A DNA stretch of 64,000 bases, from positions 51,497-115,496 of the forward strand of contig NZ_PJIO01000012.1 of assembly GCF_002929305.1 (NCBI RefSeq), given 5' to 3'. Within the stretch, counting starts at the first letter, position 1, and each line of letters opens with the position of its first letter. The stretch comes from Arthrobacter sp. GMC3. GTDB taxonomy: Bacteria; Actinomycetota; Actinomycetes; Actinomycetales; Micrococcaceae. A model generated the notes under the pieces. It did no database searches. It was not told the DNA's origin and was given only the letters and a program-made list of their open reading frames with translations. The translations under genes and the position numbers were made by a program. This document shows, piece by piece, positions 35,459 through 44,303 of the stretch.

Positions 35459-35627
35459 TTTCTTGTCCCCAGGGCATCCAAGAGATCGCCGACGCACCTC
35501 GTGATTCACCTCGGGACGTCCCCGGAAGAATAATGCGACACGGCCCCTCGTCCCCCAACGGTCCTGAAAACCGTGAGGCGATAGCTGTGTGCTCCCCACC
35601 TCGGGGCCATCACTGGAGGAGAAAACC

Positions 35628-35987
35628 TTGGAACACATTGAAGAAGAACTCACCTGCGCCGTCGCTGGCTGCGGAACCGGATCAGTTGCACGTGTGCCTG
35701 TCGTAGTGCGCCCAGACGAAACTGACCCACAAGCGATCGCCGAAGCACCAACTGAGCCGGTGTGCAGCGAGCACGTTGACCTACTCTGGAATCTCTACGG
35801 AGCCTTCGGCGCCAAGACTCTGCTGGAATTCGTCGCCAGCGACGACAAGAGTGAATCCACCAGGGCTGCGCTTCAGAAGATTGCCACTGCGCTGTCGACC
35901 CATAGCCATCCGGACTCCAAGGCCAAGGCTGGTTTGATCTCGGCAACCGTCATCGATGGACTGGTGCTGCAAGTCGGGGAAGTCTGA
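35628..35987 (+). CDS. Small hypothetical protein, 119 aa, TTG start
   Basis: A 119-residue protein. The TTG at 35628 is chosen because GGAGGAG lies 6 bases upstream, a near-perfect ribosome binding site; the frame is open further up only from a GTG. The protein has CAVAGCGTG and a later CSEHVD, a possible zinc site, followed by helices (LLWNLYGAFGAKTLLEFVAS). I do not recognise a family. It lies after a strong terminator and so has its own promoter. The next gene reads toward it. Confidence 0.6.
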   Translation: MEHIEEELTCAVAGCGTGSVARVPVVVRPDETDPQAIAEAPTEPVCSEHVDLLWNLYGAFGAKTLLEFVASDDKSESTRAALQKIATALSTHSHPDSKAKAGLISATVIDGLVLQVGEV

Positions 35988-36015
35988 GCTGCCGCTTGGG
36001 TTGCCTTTGGCGCCG

Positions 36016-36636
36016 TTAGCCGCGGACCTTTGACGACTGGTCGGGGCAGAATCCGGCAATTCCGATACCTACGGTCCTGATGACATCATCTTGATCGTCG
36101 CTGGGGATGTTTTCCAGGACGGCAATCAGCACCTCAGTACTTGTTCCCCCGTTGGTCAGGGTCGTGCATGCAGACTTCGCCAAACTGATCAGGGCCGCGT
36201 CACTGACCAACGGGAGACTGGTCTCTTGTCTCACAATTTTGATGAACTTCTCTTCGTCGGTCATCGCTGAAACGACGGTCTTATATTCCGTTGAGGGCCT
36301 TGAGGTCGAGACCATTGACATGCAGCCGCCGATGACGACTAGGCCGACGATGCCGCCGCCCACCCCCGGCAACCCCCGCAGGCCGCTCTTCTTCGGCTTG
36401 GGAGCCACGGCAGGCAGTTGCCGAGCTGCGAATGACTGAAACCCTGGTGTCAGGAAATCCGGTAGTGGAACGCCAGGATTGGATGCCAAGAAATGCTGCC
36501 TCCACGGCTCAACCTTGTCCTCGTAGTCAGCATCGATCGCACGCCACTCAAGCAGATACACCTCGTGTGCGTGCGCGGGCGACTGACTCGCCAGCAGCTT
36601 GTTCTGGTAGCGAACGTCGCATGCAGATGCGTCCAC
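36016..36636 (-). CDS. Membrane-anchored protein with DUF732-like domain
   Basis: A 206-residue protein with one membrane helix in the middle (GVGGGIVGLVVIGGCMSMV). The N-terminal third is helical and would face the cytoplasm; the C-terminal 100 residues resemble the DUF732 domain of actinobacteria (FIKIVRQETSLPLVSDAALI, then LAKSACTTLTNGGTSTEVLI), in which the Cys near AKSAC and a later Cys (AGFCPD) form a pair. The start is a GTG. Role unknown; such proteins are outer-face or secreted in mycobacteria. It stands alone before a long gene-free region. Confidence 0.7.
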   Translation of the reverse strand: MDASACDVRYQNKLLASQSPAHAHEVYLLEWRAIDADYEDKVEPWRQHFLASNPGVPLPDFLTPGFQSFAARQLPAVAPKPKKSGLRGLPGVGGGIVGLVVIGGCMSMVSTSRPSTEYKTVVSAMTDEEKFIKIVRQETSLPLVSDAALISLAKSACTTLTNGGTSTEVLIAVLENIPSDDQDDVIRTVGIGIAGFCPDQSSKVRG

Positions 36637-37284
36637 ACGTCTCTAGTTGTTGAGCTGTCTGGACAGCAGCTGTCGTCGGGTCGATCTGATCTGACATGGT
36701 TTTTCCCCAATGGCGGTGATGAGCAGTCTAAGCATTATTGCCCTTTTGTTGCCCGTATCTGGTCACATTGTGGCCAGCTACGGGTGCCCCGTCTGACACT
36801 CGCTCACAAATCACCCGTTTTTGGCCCAATGGGGGCTGAAAGTGCCCATGTTTTGCGCAGTTAAAACAGGTGGTGGGCCAAGATAGCCCACGTTGGGCCT
36901 CCCTGTGGGCAAAATCTGCCCTCCGATGGGCCTACTGTGGACCAGTAACGATATTGCTGTCTTTCAGGCTGCAGCGTAGCCTCAATTCACTGAAATCCGC
37001 GCTACGCGCGCCCTGTCATTGCCCGATCCGGACCAAGCTCATTCAGAGTGTGTAACATGGTCAACGTCTCCTCTGGGAGGCTGCAATGCTGTGCCGGAAT
37101 AGCACCGAAAGTCGCATCCACTATCCGGTGTCCGGAACGCGCGGAACTACTTCGGACCTTATTCTTCAGTTGATAGTAGTCCACTACCCGTAAGTCGTCT
37201 GTGGATCAAGGCGGTGGCCACGCCCGATGGCGCATATGTTGTCTGACTGGTGTCAGGCCCGAATCGTCACCGCCCATTTCGAAA
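36637..37284. other. Gene-free region with inverted repeats and GGGC/GCCC clusters
   Basis: About 650 bases with structure but no gene. CCCGTATCTGGTCAC (36752-36766) folds back on 36771-36784. From 36870 to 36945 the motifs GTGGGC, GCCCAC, TTGGGCC, GTGGGC, GCCC and GATGGGCC follow one another at short distances, some as inverted pairs. It lies downstream of the SSB gene. Such iteron- and hairpin-rich DNA fits a replication or lagging-strand start site, a second origin-like site or an operator region. Confidence 0.5.
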
Positions 37285-37785
37285 TCATACTTGCAGTCCG
37301 CTGGAGCTGGCTCCTCCCACCGACGGCGATGTGACTGGCATTGTCGGCAACCAACTCGAACCACTCGTAGCGGTTGGCTCGGTGTTGACCTGCTCAGGGT
37401 TGCTCAAGGTGACTGTCCGGACTGGTTTGGGCGTCGGTTCGTAGGACGTTGTTCCAAATCTGAGGTCGGGTCCAACGATCTCCGCGATGATGCGGCGGGC
37501 TTCGTGCTGGGCTCCGTCCTTCTCGTAGGACCTGAATTCCAGGTCCCCGGTAACGGTGACGGGGTCCCCCTTCCTCATGGAGCGCGAGATGTTCTCGGCA
37601 AGTGCCCTGAATGCGGAGACGTTGTGGAAGACGGGGATGCCGTCGCGCCATGTGCCGTCGGCTGTCTGGAAGCGCTGGTTGACGGCGACGCGCAGCTTGG
37701 CGTGGGCGATTCCGGACTCCCCGTAGGTGAGTTCCGGATCGGCGACGAGGTTGCCGTTGATGCTGACTGGGATTCTGGTGCCCAT
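37285..37785 (-). CDS. ssb: Single-stranded DNA-binding protein
   Basis: A 166-residue SSB. The N-terminal 110 residues form the OB fold: ISINGNLVADPEL-like start (VSINGNLVADPELTYGESG), then KLRVAVNQRF, VFHNVSAFRALAENI, KGDPVTVTGDLEFRSYEKDG. The C-terminal tail is low-complexity, but the usual acidic DDDIPF tip is absent; it ends GGASSSGLQV. Such element-encoded SSBs coat the incoming transferred strand. It follows the ArdC-like gene by 59 bases on the same strand, fitting the usual placement of early-expressed establishment genes. The lack of the acidic tip suggests it does not recruit host replication proteins in the normal way. Confidence 0.9.
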   Translation of the reverse strand: MGTRIPVSINGNLVADPELTYGESGIAHAKLRVAVNQRFQTADGTWRDGIPVFHNVSAFRALAENISRSMRKGDPVTVTGDLEFRSYEKDGAQHEARRIIAEIVGPDLRFGTTSYEPTPKPVRTVTLSNPEQVNTEPTATSGSSWLPTMPVTSPSVGGASSSGLQV

Positions 37786-37844
37786 TTTCTTTTCCTACCT
37801 TTCTTGGTCCCGGCCGGTGTGCCCGGTCGGGTGACTTGCTTGGC

Positions 37845-39014
37845 TTATAACGCGTCGATCTTCGGTGAGGTCCCGATTGCTTGATGGCCGGCAACTGGTC
37901 CGGTGAGGTCGCCGCGCTCGTATGCGACGGCCATGCCGGCCGTCGCCGGTTTCCCGCCCAGGTTGTGTGGTTGTGTGACGTCCAGGATGGAGCGGCTGGC
38001 GGATGTCACTCGTGCCAGGGTGGATCGGGCGATCTCGAGCCTGCTGGCTGGCTCCTTCCCGGTTGCTGAACCGAACAGCTTGGATTGTTCGACGGCCACG
38101 ACTTGGTCGGCCCATCCTGCGAGGTAGCTGCTTGATTGAGCGCTGCGGTCGATTCCGTGGGCGCGGAGCACCGTGTAGGCGACGGATTCGGCTTCTACTT
38201 CTGCCAGGCCGCGGTGGCCCAGTCCGCTGCCGTAGAGTTTTCCAAGTTTGTCGTCGGGGCCGTGGAGGCAGACGTGGCCAAGTTCATGGGCCAGCACTGC
38301 GAAGCGTTGTTCTTGGCCCAGCCAAGCACCCACCTGGATCTTGCGGCCGGCGAAGTCGGTGTATCCGCTAGAGAGTCCGTATTGGCTCATTGATTGCTCA
38401 ACAGTGAATCCTTGGTTCTGTGCGTATTTCACCAGCGATGGCCACAACTCCACAGTCGAGGATCCAACGTCCACCATGGGACGCGGAACATAGATGGGCT
38501 GCCCCTCGGTTTGGGACACGTCGAAGACGGCTTGGGCCCGCCACCCGACAATCCTGCGGTGGGCATTTTCCTGGGTGCCGCCGCAGTTCTGATCGGCAAC
38601 AACGGATGTTGGCGTGGCGTCGGCTTCTGGGTTTTTTTCCGTGTCTTTGGCTGCTGTGCGTGGTGCGAGGACCCATAGAGCGTGCTCGCCTTTAAGCACG
38701 TTGCGGCCGTGACGTTCCCACTCACGGAAGCCAGCCACGAGCAGGGGTTGCTGTTGTCCGCGTTCTTCCGTTTGGGCCAGGAGCAGGGCGATGTTGCCGC
38801 CGGAGTATCGCCACAGGGTCGCCGAGGTGTCCAGGAGCATGTGCCAGCGTCCGGGCGTAGATATGGCGTTCTCCAGCAGTGACTGCAGCTGCTGGGTTAG
38901 TGCCGCCAGCCGATCCTCGCTGCTCGGACGTGGGCCCGCGGCGTGCTGGCCCGCTTCCTCCTTGCTGTCCGGGCGATTGCTGATTGCAGGGGCCACGGCG
39001 GCCGCCTCCCTCAC
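37845..39014 (-). CDS. ArdC-like antirestriction protein with ImmA/IrrE-type metalloprotease motif
   Basis: A 389-residue protein. Residues 35-110 are an ArdC-type ssDNA-binding domain (WHMLLDTSATLWRYSGGNIA, then LKGEHALWVLAP). The centre carries the zinc-protease motif HELGH with a downstream Glu region (AEVEAESVAYTVLRAHGID), as in ArdC and ImmA/IrrE proteins. ArdC protects incoming single-stranded plasmid DNA from type I and II restriction in the recipient. It sits upstream of ssb on the same strand and downstream of the transfer operon, a typical establishment position. The metalloprotease motif looks intact. It may also oppose the element's own restriction system during entry. Confidence 0.85.
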   Translation of the reverse strand: MREAAAVAPAISNRPDSKEEAGQHAAGPRPSSEDRLAALTQQLQSLLENAISTPGRWHMLLDTSATLWRYSGGNIALLLAQTEERGQQQPLLVAGFREWERHGRNVLKGEHALWVLAPRTAAKDTEKNPEADATPTSVVADQNCGGTQENAHRRIVGWRAQAVFDVSQTEGQPIYVPRPMVDVGSSTVELWPSLVKYAQNQGFTVEQSMSQYGLSSGYTDFAGRKIQVGAWLGQEQRFAVLAHELGHVCLHGPDDKLGKLYGSGLGHRGLAEVEAESVAYTVLRAHGIDRSAQSSSYLAGWADQVVAVEQSKLFGSATGKEPASRLEIARSTLARVTSASRSILDVTQPHNLGGKPATAGMAVAYERGDLTGPVAGHQAIGTSPKIDAL

Positions 39015-39093
39015 TTCTAAGAGTTATCCCCGTTTTTGCGGTGATACTTATCCATGGCGCGAACTGCCCCCAACGACATGACCGGCGCTCAAA

Positions 39094-39582
39094 TTAGTTT
39101 TCGGGCCTTGTTTGGTGTGCTTCGCTGGTCCAGGCCAGGAATTCCGGGTCATCGACGGGCAGCTGCCGGGGGCTGGTCTCGCGGTGGGTTTGGAGTCCCA
39201 CGCAGCCAACGGTTCTGGTTTCCAGCCTCAGGCGTTCGATGGCCAGGGGCAGCCGTTCGTGGAACCCGAGCGGCCCGAATCCAGGATCTATTGGCGTAAA
39301 CGAAGCTGCTTCAGCTTTTTGCAGGGCGTACAGTTCAGCCACGAGTTCCGGGTGCCGCCACCAACAGTCAGGGACGACCGAGGTCGTCAGCCGGTAGGTG
39401 GCCACAAACCAGGACACCCACCCGCTCAACTCCCTCCACGCCTTGGGTGCGCTCACATGGTCAAGGTCCCGCCATCGGCAGGTGGGCTCCGCCAAGCCAC
39501 CGTGGACCCCTTCGAGGGGTTCGTCCGTGGCGAGGTCGCCGAAGAGCGTGTCGGCGGCTTCGTCGTCATCAAAGGGATTCAT
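39094..39582 (-). CDS. DUF4913-like protein of the transfer operon
   Basis: A 162-residue protein. It starts MNPFDDDEAADTLFGDL at 39582, overlapping the coupling-protein gene by 14 bases; the longer frame would overlap it by 128. The centre (WRELSGWVSWFVATYRLTTS then CWWRHPELVAELYALQKAEA) follows the W...V..Y.L....CWW.H..L..EL pattern of DUF4913-like proteins found next to coupling proteins in actinobacterial conjugative elements. It may be a partner of the coupling protein. Last gene of the secretion operon. Confidence 0.7.
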   Translation of the reverse strand: MNPFDDDEAADTLFGDLATDEPLEGVHGGLAEPTCRWRDLDHVSAPKAWRELSGWVSWFVATYRLTTSVVPDCWWRHPELVAELYALQKAEAASFTPIDPGFGPLGFHERLPLAIERLRLETRTVGCVGLQTHRETSPRQLPVDDPEFLAWTSEAHQTRPEN

Positions 39583-41380
39583 CACGGATCGCCTTCTCCA
39601 CAACTTGTTGGTGGATGTGGCCCTGGGCGAGGGCATCCTCGGCCTCGATCTTGGAGCGGCCAAGTGCGGCTGCGTCGCGGCGTTGGTGCCAGCCACGCAG
39701 ATCCAGCAGGATAGGGCGGGTGCGACGGCCCAGCATCAAGGCCGTTCCGACGGGCAGCCGCCGGATTTCGTGCAGCGCAATGACGGGCAGATCCCGGATC
39801 TGTTCCCCTTCCTGCCTGCCTTGGGATGACCAAGAGTGCGTCCTGTAGGTGTGGCGCCGCTCCCCCAGCAAGGAAGCCAGGTCGCGCAAATCCCGTTCGT
39901 CCGAGCCGCCGCCGAAGATGACCTTGATGATGGCCGATTCCCAAATGGTGGAGGCTTCCTCGATCGACCAGCCTGAACGTGCCTGGGAGAGGGATTGGAG
40001 CACGACCAAGGTGGAGATCCCGATGCCACCGCCGTCTGAGAGGACGATGGGCAGGCCGGGCCAGGGCGAGAGGTTCGCGATTTCATCCAGGACCAGGGAC
40101 AAGGGTGGATCCAGCCTGCCTCCCGGGGCGGTGAAGGCTAGGTCCCTGGCTGCGGCATCGATGTCATCAATGAGCGCTGACAGGTATGGTCCCGCTGCTG
40201 CTGCTCCGGACTTGGTGCCAATCAGGTACAGGGTTCCACGGTCGCGGATGAAGGTCTGGGGATCAAATTCATCTTCCCGGTTCGCCGGATCCAAGGCGGC
40301 GAGCACTCGGGGTGAGGACAGGGGTGCGACGGCGGCGGAGACGCCGATCCAAGAGTTGGAGGTGTTGCGGGGGTCATCCTCGAGAATGCCCATCAGATCT
40401 GAATGCCAGCCCAGTGCTGCCCGCGGCCCGTTCAGGATTTCCAGCGCCTCGCTGGCCAAAGTTGGGTTCGATGACCAGCGCCGAAACGCCTGGATGCCTT
40501 CGCCGGAGAGGGCTGCGGCGTGCAGCAGGCATTGCAGGACGATTTGTGCCCGCTTCTGCCAGGCCGCGTTTTCGCCGCTCATTTTCGAATCCGCCGAAAT
40601 GACCAGGGCCCGCCGGACCGCCACGTCCGGGTCCTCACACCCGCGCACCGGGGACCAGCGCAGGGTGGATGTCAGCCCGGACATGCCTTGAGGGTCAAAG
40701 ACCGTGACGGGGCGTCCGCCAGTGGCCCTGGCTTTCATCGTGACGGCCAGGTTGTCGGCGCGAGTGGAGGTCGTCACGACTGCTCCCGGCGCATCCAAGA
40801 TGGCATTAATGACCACGAACAAGCCTTTGCCGGAGCGTGGGGCGCCTTGAAGGACCATTGATTCCTCGGTCGAGACGTGGACCTTTGTCCCGCGCGAGGT
40901 GCCCAGGGTCCAGGACACGTCCGCCAATGAAGGGTGTTTCAGTCCGGGGCGGGTGATCCTGCCGCGTTTCAGGGCGGCCCGTCGCCCGTACTCGCGAACC
41001 ACTTCGGCGCGCTGGGCCATGCCATCCCTACTGAGGATGTCTTGACGCAGCCACGCCCCTGATTGGCGCCAGCTCCGCCACAGGAAGAAGGCAAACAGTA
41101 CCGCCACCAGTAGCAGGACCAACACCGGGCCAAGGAGGAACCAGACCGCACCGGTGCCTACCGTGCAGCCTGGCGGTGGCTGGCCGATGGCGGCAAAGTT
41201 CCCGGTGAACATTCCGACAGCGGCCACCGGGCTCGGTGGGCCGCTCAATCCCTGCCCACATTTCCACTGTGAGGCCACGTTGGCGGCCGCCGCGGTCAGA
41301 GCACTGAATCCGACATACCCTGCCACGCACAGCAAACCGACGGTGATTAGCGGCGTGGAGTCGGCGTGCACGATGCTCAT
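39569..41380 (-). CDS. Type IV coupling protein (TraD/VirD4-like)
   Basis: A 603-residue membrane-bound ATPase that would hand the relaxase-DNA complex to the secretion channel. Two N-terminal membrane helices (LITVGLLCVAGYVGFSALTA and WFLLGPVLVLLLVAVLFAFF) precede the motor domain. Walker A is QGAPRSGKG and Walker B is LSLVLDEIANLSPW. The segment LVVLQSLSQA and the end RTRPILLDLRGWH are typical of actinobacterial TraG/TraD proteins. Its ATG overlaps the VirB4 stop by 4 bases. Confidence 0.9.
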   Translation of the reverse strand: MSIVHADSTPLITVGLLCVAGYVGFSALTAAAANVASQWKCGQGLSGPPSPVAAVGMFTGNFAAIGQPPPGCTVGTGAVWFLLGPVLVLLLVAVLFAFFLWRSWRQSGAWLRQDILSRDGMAQRAEVVREYGRRAALKRGRITRPGLKHPSLADVSWTLGTSRGTKVHVSTEESMVLQGAPRSGKGLFVVINAILDAPGAVVTTSTRADNLAVTMKARATGGRPVTVFDPQGMSGLTSTLRWSPVRGCEDPDVAVRRALVISADSKMSGENAAWQKRAQIVLQCLLHAAALSGEGIQAFRRWSSNPTLASEALEILNGPRAALGWHSDLMGILEDDPRNTSNSWIGVSAAVAPLSSPRVLAALDPANREDEFDPQTFIRDRGTLYLIGTKSGAAAAGPYLSALIDDIDAAARDLAFTAPGGRLDPPLSLVLDEIANLSPWPGLPIVLSDGGGIGISTLVVLQSLSQARSGWSIEEASTIWESAIIKVIFGGGSDERDLRDLASLLGERRHTYRTHSWSSQGRQEGEQIRDLPVIALHEIRRLPVGTALMLGRRTRPILLDLRGWHQRRDAAALGRSKIEAEDALAQGHIHQQVVEKAIRDESL

Positions 41381-42834
41381 GGCATCATCCTGTGATCGGT
41401 GCTGAAGACGGAGAGTTCATCGCTGGTGACTTGGTTGGCGACGATGAAGGAACGGTTGCCGACCTTCCACAATCCGACCCCCTTGGGCAGTTCTTCAACC
41501 TGGCCACATTCGGCCTCGGTGAGGCCGAGGGCGTCCTTGGTCAGCCGCATGGAGTCGTGCTTTTGCCGGTAGATGATCCGGGTGTCCGCCTCGGTGAGGA
41601 GGCCGAGGGCTTTTTGGCGGTGGCCGCTGGTGCTGTCGCCAATCTCATTCAGGTCCGCGACCTTGTGCATGATTAGCAGGTTCGCGATGCCGTAGGTGCG
41701 GGCGAGCCGCCACTGTTCGCTCATTTTGACGAGCATGTAGGGGTCGGCCAGCATGCGCCATCCCTCGTCGTAGACCACGATGCGTTTGCCGCCGTCGGGG
41801 TTGGTGATGGCCGCTTCCAGCCAGGTGGCCCCGCAGGCGGCGGCGAGGGAGAGGGCCTGTTCTGAGGCTCCGATCAGCGCAGAGGTGTCCATGACCATCA
41901 TGGGTGCGTCGGCGTCAAAGGAGACCGTGGAGGGTGCGTCAAACATGCCCTCCAGGTCCCCCGAAACGGTACGTCGCAAGGAATGGGCGACGGCCCGCCC
42001 ACCATCGGGACCGACGAGTTCCCTGGTTTCCTTGGAGGGGTTGAGGAGGTATCCCAGGACCATGGGCAGGGTGGGGGTCTCGTTGGCGGCAACGGCCTCG
42101 GTCAATGCCATGTCCAGGGCCGTGTGTTCTACCGGATGCATCGGCACACCCTGTCTCATCAGCGATACGAGGGCAACCAGCAACTGCCGGCGTCGTTGCC
42201 GGACCACAGCCTGCCACTGCGCGTTCGACAGGTCCCGGGAACGAGGACCGGCATCCAGCGGATTGACCCTGGTGGACCTGCCAGGTCCCACGGAGATCAC
42301 CTTCCCACCAACAGCGTTCGCTACGGGGACCCATTCGCCTTTGGGATCGGAGGCGACGGCGGCCTTCCGGCCCAGGGTGATGGAGCGGGCAACGAAAGAC
42401 TTCGCGCACATGGATTTGCCGGTCCCCACGGTGCCGATGATCACGATGGATGGCCCGCTGATGACGCCCTTGTCGTAGAGGACCCAGGGATCGTAGGAGA
42501 AGGCACCGGAGCCGAAAACATCGCTTCCGATGTAGGTGCCTTCGTGGCCCAGGCCGGATTCGGTGATGAAGGGATACGCGGCGGCGAAGGTCATGGTGGA
42601 TGCTCGGTGAGGGGCCGGGTGCAGCCGGTGCGGGCCTTTGAGCGAATGCGGGCCGAACGGTTGCCGGTTTGTGGTGTCGGGTCCTTCCTCGTCGCCGGCC
42701 AACAGTCCCAGCTTCTTCCAGAAGGGTTCCTGCTGACCGGCGACGGCTTGACCCTGCAGCGCCCGGCGTTCTCGCTTGGCGCTGCGGGATTCGTTGCTGG
42801 GAATGAAGGTGACGGCTTGCTGGGTGGTTTTCAT
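41377..42834 (-). CDS. VirB4-like conjugative ATPase
   Basis: A 485-residue P-loop ATPase. Walker A is IGTVGTGKSMCAKSF, Walker B is RIVVYDEGWRML, and the motif IANLLIMHKVADL with GTDTRIIYRQ-like text (EADTRIIYRQKHDSMRL) is typical of VirB4/TraC proteins of Gram-positive elements. It is shorter than Gram-negative VirB4 because its N-terminal half is encoded as the separate SCO6880-like gene upstream. The start at 42834 gives an ATGA overlap with that gene, preceded by GGGGAAGGGG. It would energise channel assembly and substrate transfer. Confidence 0.9.
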   Translation of the reverse strand: MKTTQQAVTFIPSNESRSAKRERRALQGQAVAGQQEPFWKKLGLLAGDEEGPDTTNRQPFGPHSLKGPHRLHPAPHRASTMTFAAAYPFITESGLGHEGTYIGSDVFGSGAFSYDPWVLYDKGVISGPSIVIIGTVGTGKSMCAKSFVARSITLGRKAAVASDPKGEWVPVANAVGGKVISVGPGRSTRVNPLDAGPRSRDLSNAQWQAVVRQRRRQLLVALVSLMRQGVPMHPVEHTALDMALTEAVAANETPTLPMVLGYLLNPSKETRELVGPDGGRAVAHSLRRTVSGDLEGMFDAPSTVSFDADAPMMVMDTSALIGASEQALSLAAACGATWLEAAITNPDGGKRIVVYDEGWRMLADPYMLVKMSEQWRLARTYGIANLLIMHKVADLNEIGDSTSGHRQKALGLLTEADTRIIYRQKHDSMRLTKDALGLTEAECGQVEELPKGVGLWKVGNRSFIVANQVTSDELSVFSTDHRMMP

Positions 42835-44303
42835 TTCAGTCCCCTTCCCAGGGGTAGTCCCCCGGCGATGAAGGCCGGCCATTGCTCACCGACGAGTAGC
42901 CGCAGGTCAACGAAGGCGCTGGCGGCCGCTGATTCGAGTTCTTGGCGGTGGCTGGAGAGTTCCTCCAGCGAGTCCCCGGTGATGGTGACGTACGCGGCAG
43001 GGCGGACGTCACCGTGGCCGGCGACGATTTCTTCCTCGCGCTGGTGGACTTCATCTTCCTCGGCGCGTTGTTCGCGTGTGGTGGGGCGGTCAAACTTACT
43101 GTTGATCCGCCGCCTGGTCTCATGGGCTTCCTGGGCCGAGCGGATGTCCTTGAGTGCTTGATCGGTGGGGATGGCTTTGATGACCTGGGTGACGGTGTGC
43201 CGGAAGCCGCCGACGTAGACGAGCGGGTGAAGAAATCCCGGGAAGACTTTTTGACGGGGCCATTCCGCGATCCAGAAAGTTTGATGGAACCCACTGTCGG
43301 TGCGAATATAGGACCAGTGTTCCTCCAAAACCGTGGGGCCGCCTTGGCGCGGGTCCACGCCCTTGAAGTCGCCGGTGCGTTGGGAAATGCGCATACCCGA
43401 TTCCGGGTCAAATGCTCCGCGTAGGACAGCGGAGAAGCTCCTGTCTCCGAGCCATTCCTCCACGATCACCCCGTGGGTTTTGAGCCCGGTGCGCAGGGCA
43501 TGGACTTCTGAGCGCAGGGTGTGCTCCAGCCCAAGGGCCCCGCCGCCGGCGTCGTGGATCCGGCGCCGCGCCTTGGCGGTGTTCAGCACCAGTGTCAGGA
43601 GAATGTCGTGGCTTGATGCTGTCCCGGCCGCAGAGATGAGGTCCTTGTAGGAGCTGTCGCCCCAGCCGCGGGTGGGGGTTTCCCCTCCGCGGGAGGTGAC
43701 TTGTTGGTCGTAATAGTCTTGGAGGGCTGTGGCCGGAAACTGGACCGTGTGGTCCTGAATGGCAATCCTGGCGACGACGGGCCTCTTGGCCAAGGCGGCC
43801 TGCACCCGGGACCAGCCCTGGACGGCGTAAGCCTTGTCGCCATCATCGAGCAGGGCAAAGGCTCCGGCACGGCAACGCAACACTGCGAAGGCTTCATGGG
43901 CTTGGGCATCCACAACAAAGCACTCACCGTAGACGGTGCGGTGGATGGCCAAGGTCGCGAGTCCGCCGGGAAGAACCAGAGTTCCGACCGGGACCGGGTC
44001 CTCGGTGGGCAGGAAATAGGTGGTTTGCCCGGTCAGCTTCCGCACTAGGAACCGGGTCCCGGTCAGCGCCCAGAGGGGATACGGGGTTCTTGCATATTGC
44101 AGGACACCAAAGAGCAACAAGAAGATCCACGCCGGGCTGGAGCCCAAGAAACCGGCTGGCCCGCCGATGGCTGAGGAGACCCCTGCAATAAGGACGCCGC
44201 CCCCGGCGATGACGAGTTGGTACCACTGCAACCCCACGATGACGCCGCGGCGTTCGTGCCGGGGAAAACTCACCGGTTGAAGTGCGTTGCTGTCCTCAGT
44301 CAT
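42831..44303 (-). CDS. SCO6880-like secretion-system protein
   Basis: A 490-residue protein. Two N-terminal membrane helices (WYQLVIAGGGVLIAGVSSAI and GSSPAWIFLLLFGVLQYA) are followed by a long soluble part that resembles the N-terminal, non-ATPase half of VirB4 and the SCO6880 family of actinobacterial conjugative elements (TSYIRTDS-like WSYIRTDSGFHQTFWIAEWP). The start at 44303 is set by CTGGAGGAC upstream and overlaps the upstream stop by 8 bases; the 92 residues before it in the same frame are arginine-rich shadow sequence. Always found directly before the VirB4 ATPase in such operons. Confidence 0.85.
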   Translation of the reverse strand: MTEDSNALQPVSFPRHERRGVIVGLQWYQLVIAGGGVLIAGVSSAIGGPAGFLGSSPAWIFLLLFGVLQYARTPYPLWALTGTRFLVRKLTGQTTYFLPTEDPVPVGTLVLPGGLATLAIHRTVYGECFVVDAQAHEAFAVLRCRAGAFALLDDGDKAYAVQGWSRVQAALAKRPVVARIAIQDHTVQFPATALQDYYDQQVTSRGGETPTRGWGDSSYKDLISAAGTASSHDILLTLVLNTAKARRRIHDAGGGALGLEHTLRSEVHALRTGLKTHGVIVEEWLGDRSFSAVLRGAFDPESGMRISQRTGDFKGVDPRQGGPTVLEEHWSYIRTDSGFHQTFWIAEWPRQKVFPGFLHPLVYVGGFRHTVTQVIKAIPTDQALKDIRSAQEAHETRRRINSKFDRPTTREQRAEEDEVHQREEEIVAGHGDVRPAAYVTITGDSLEELSSHRQELESAAASAFVDLRLLVGEQWPAFIAGGLPLGRGLK

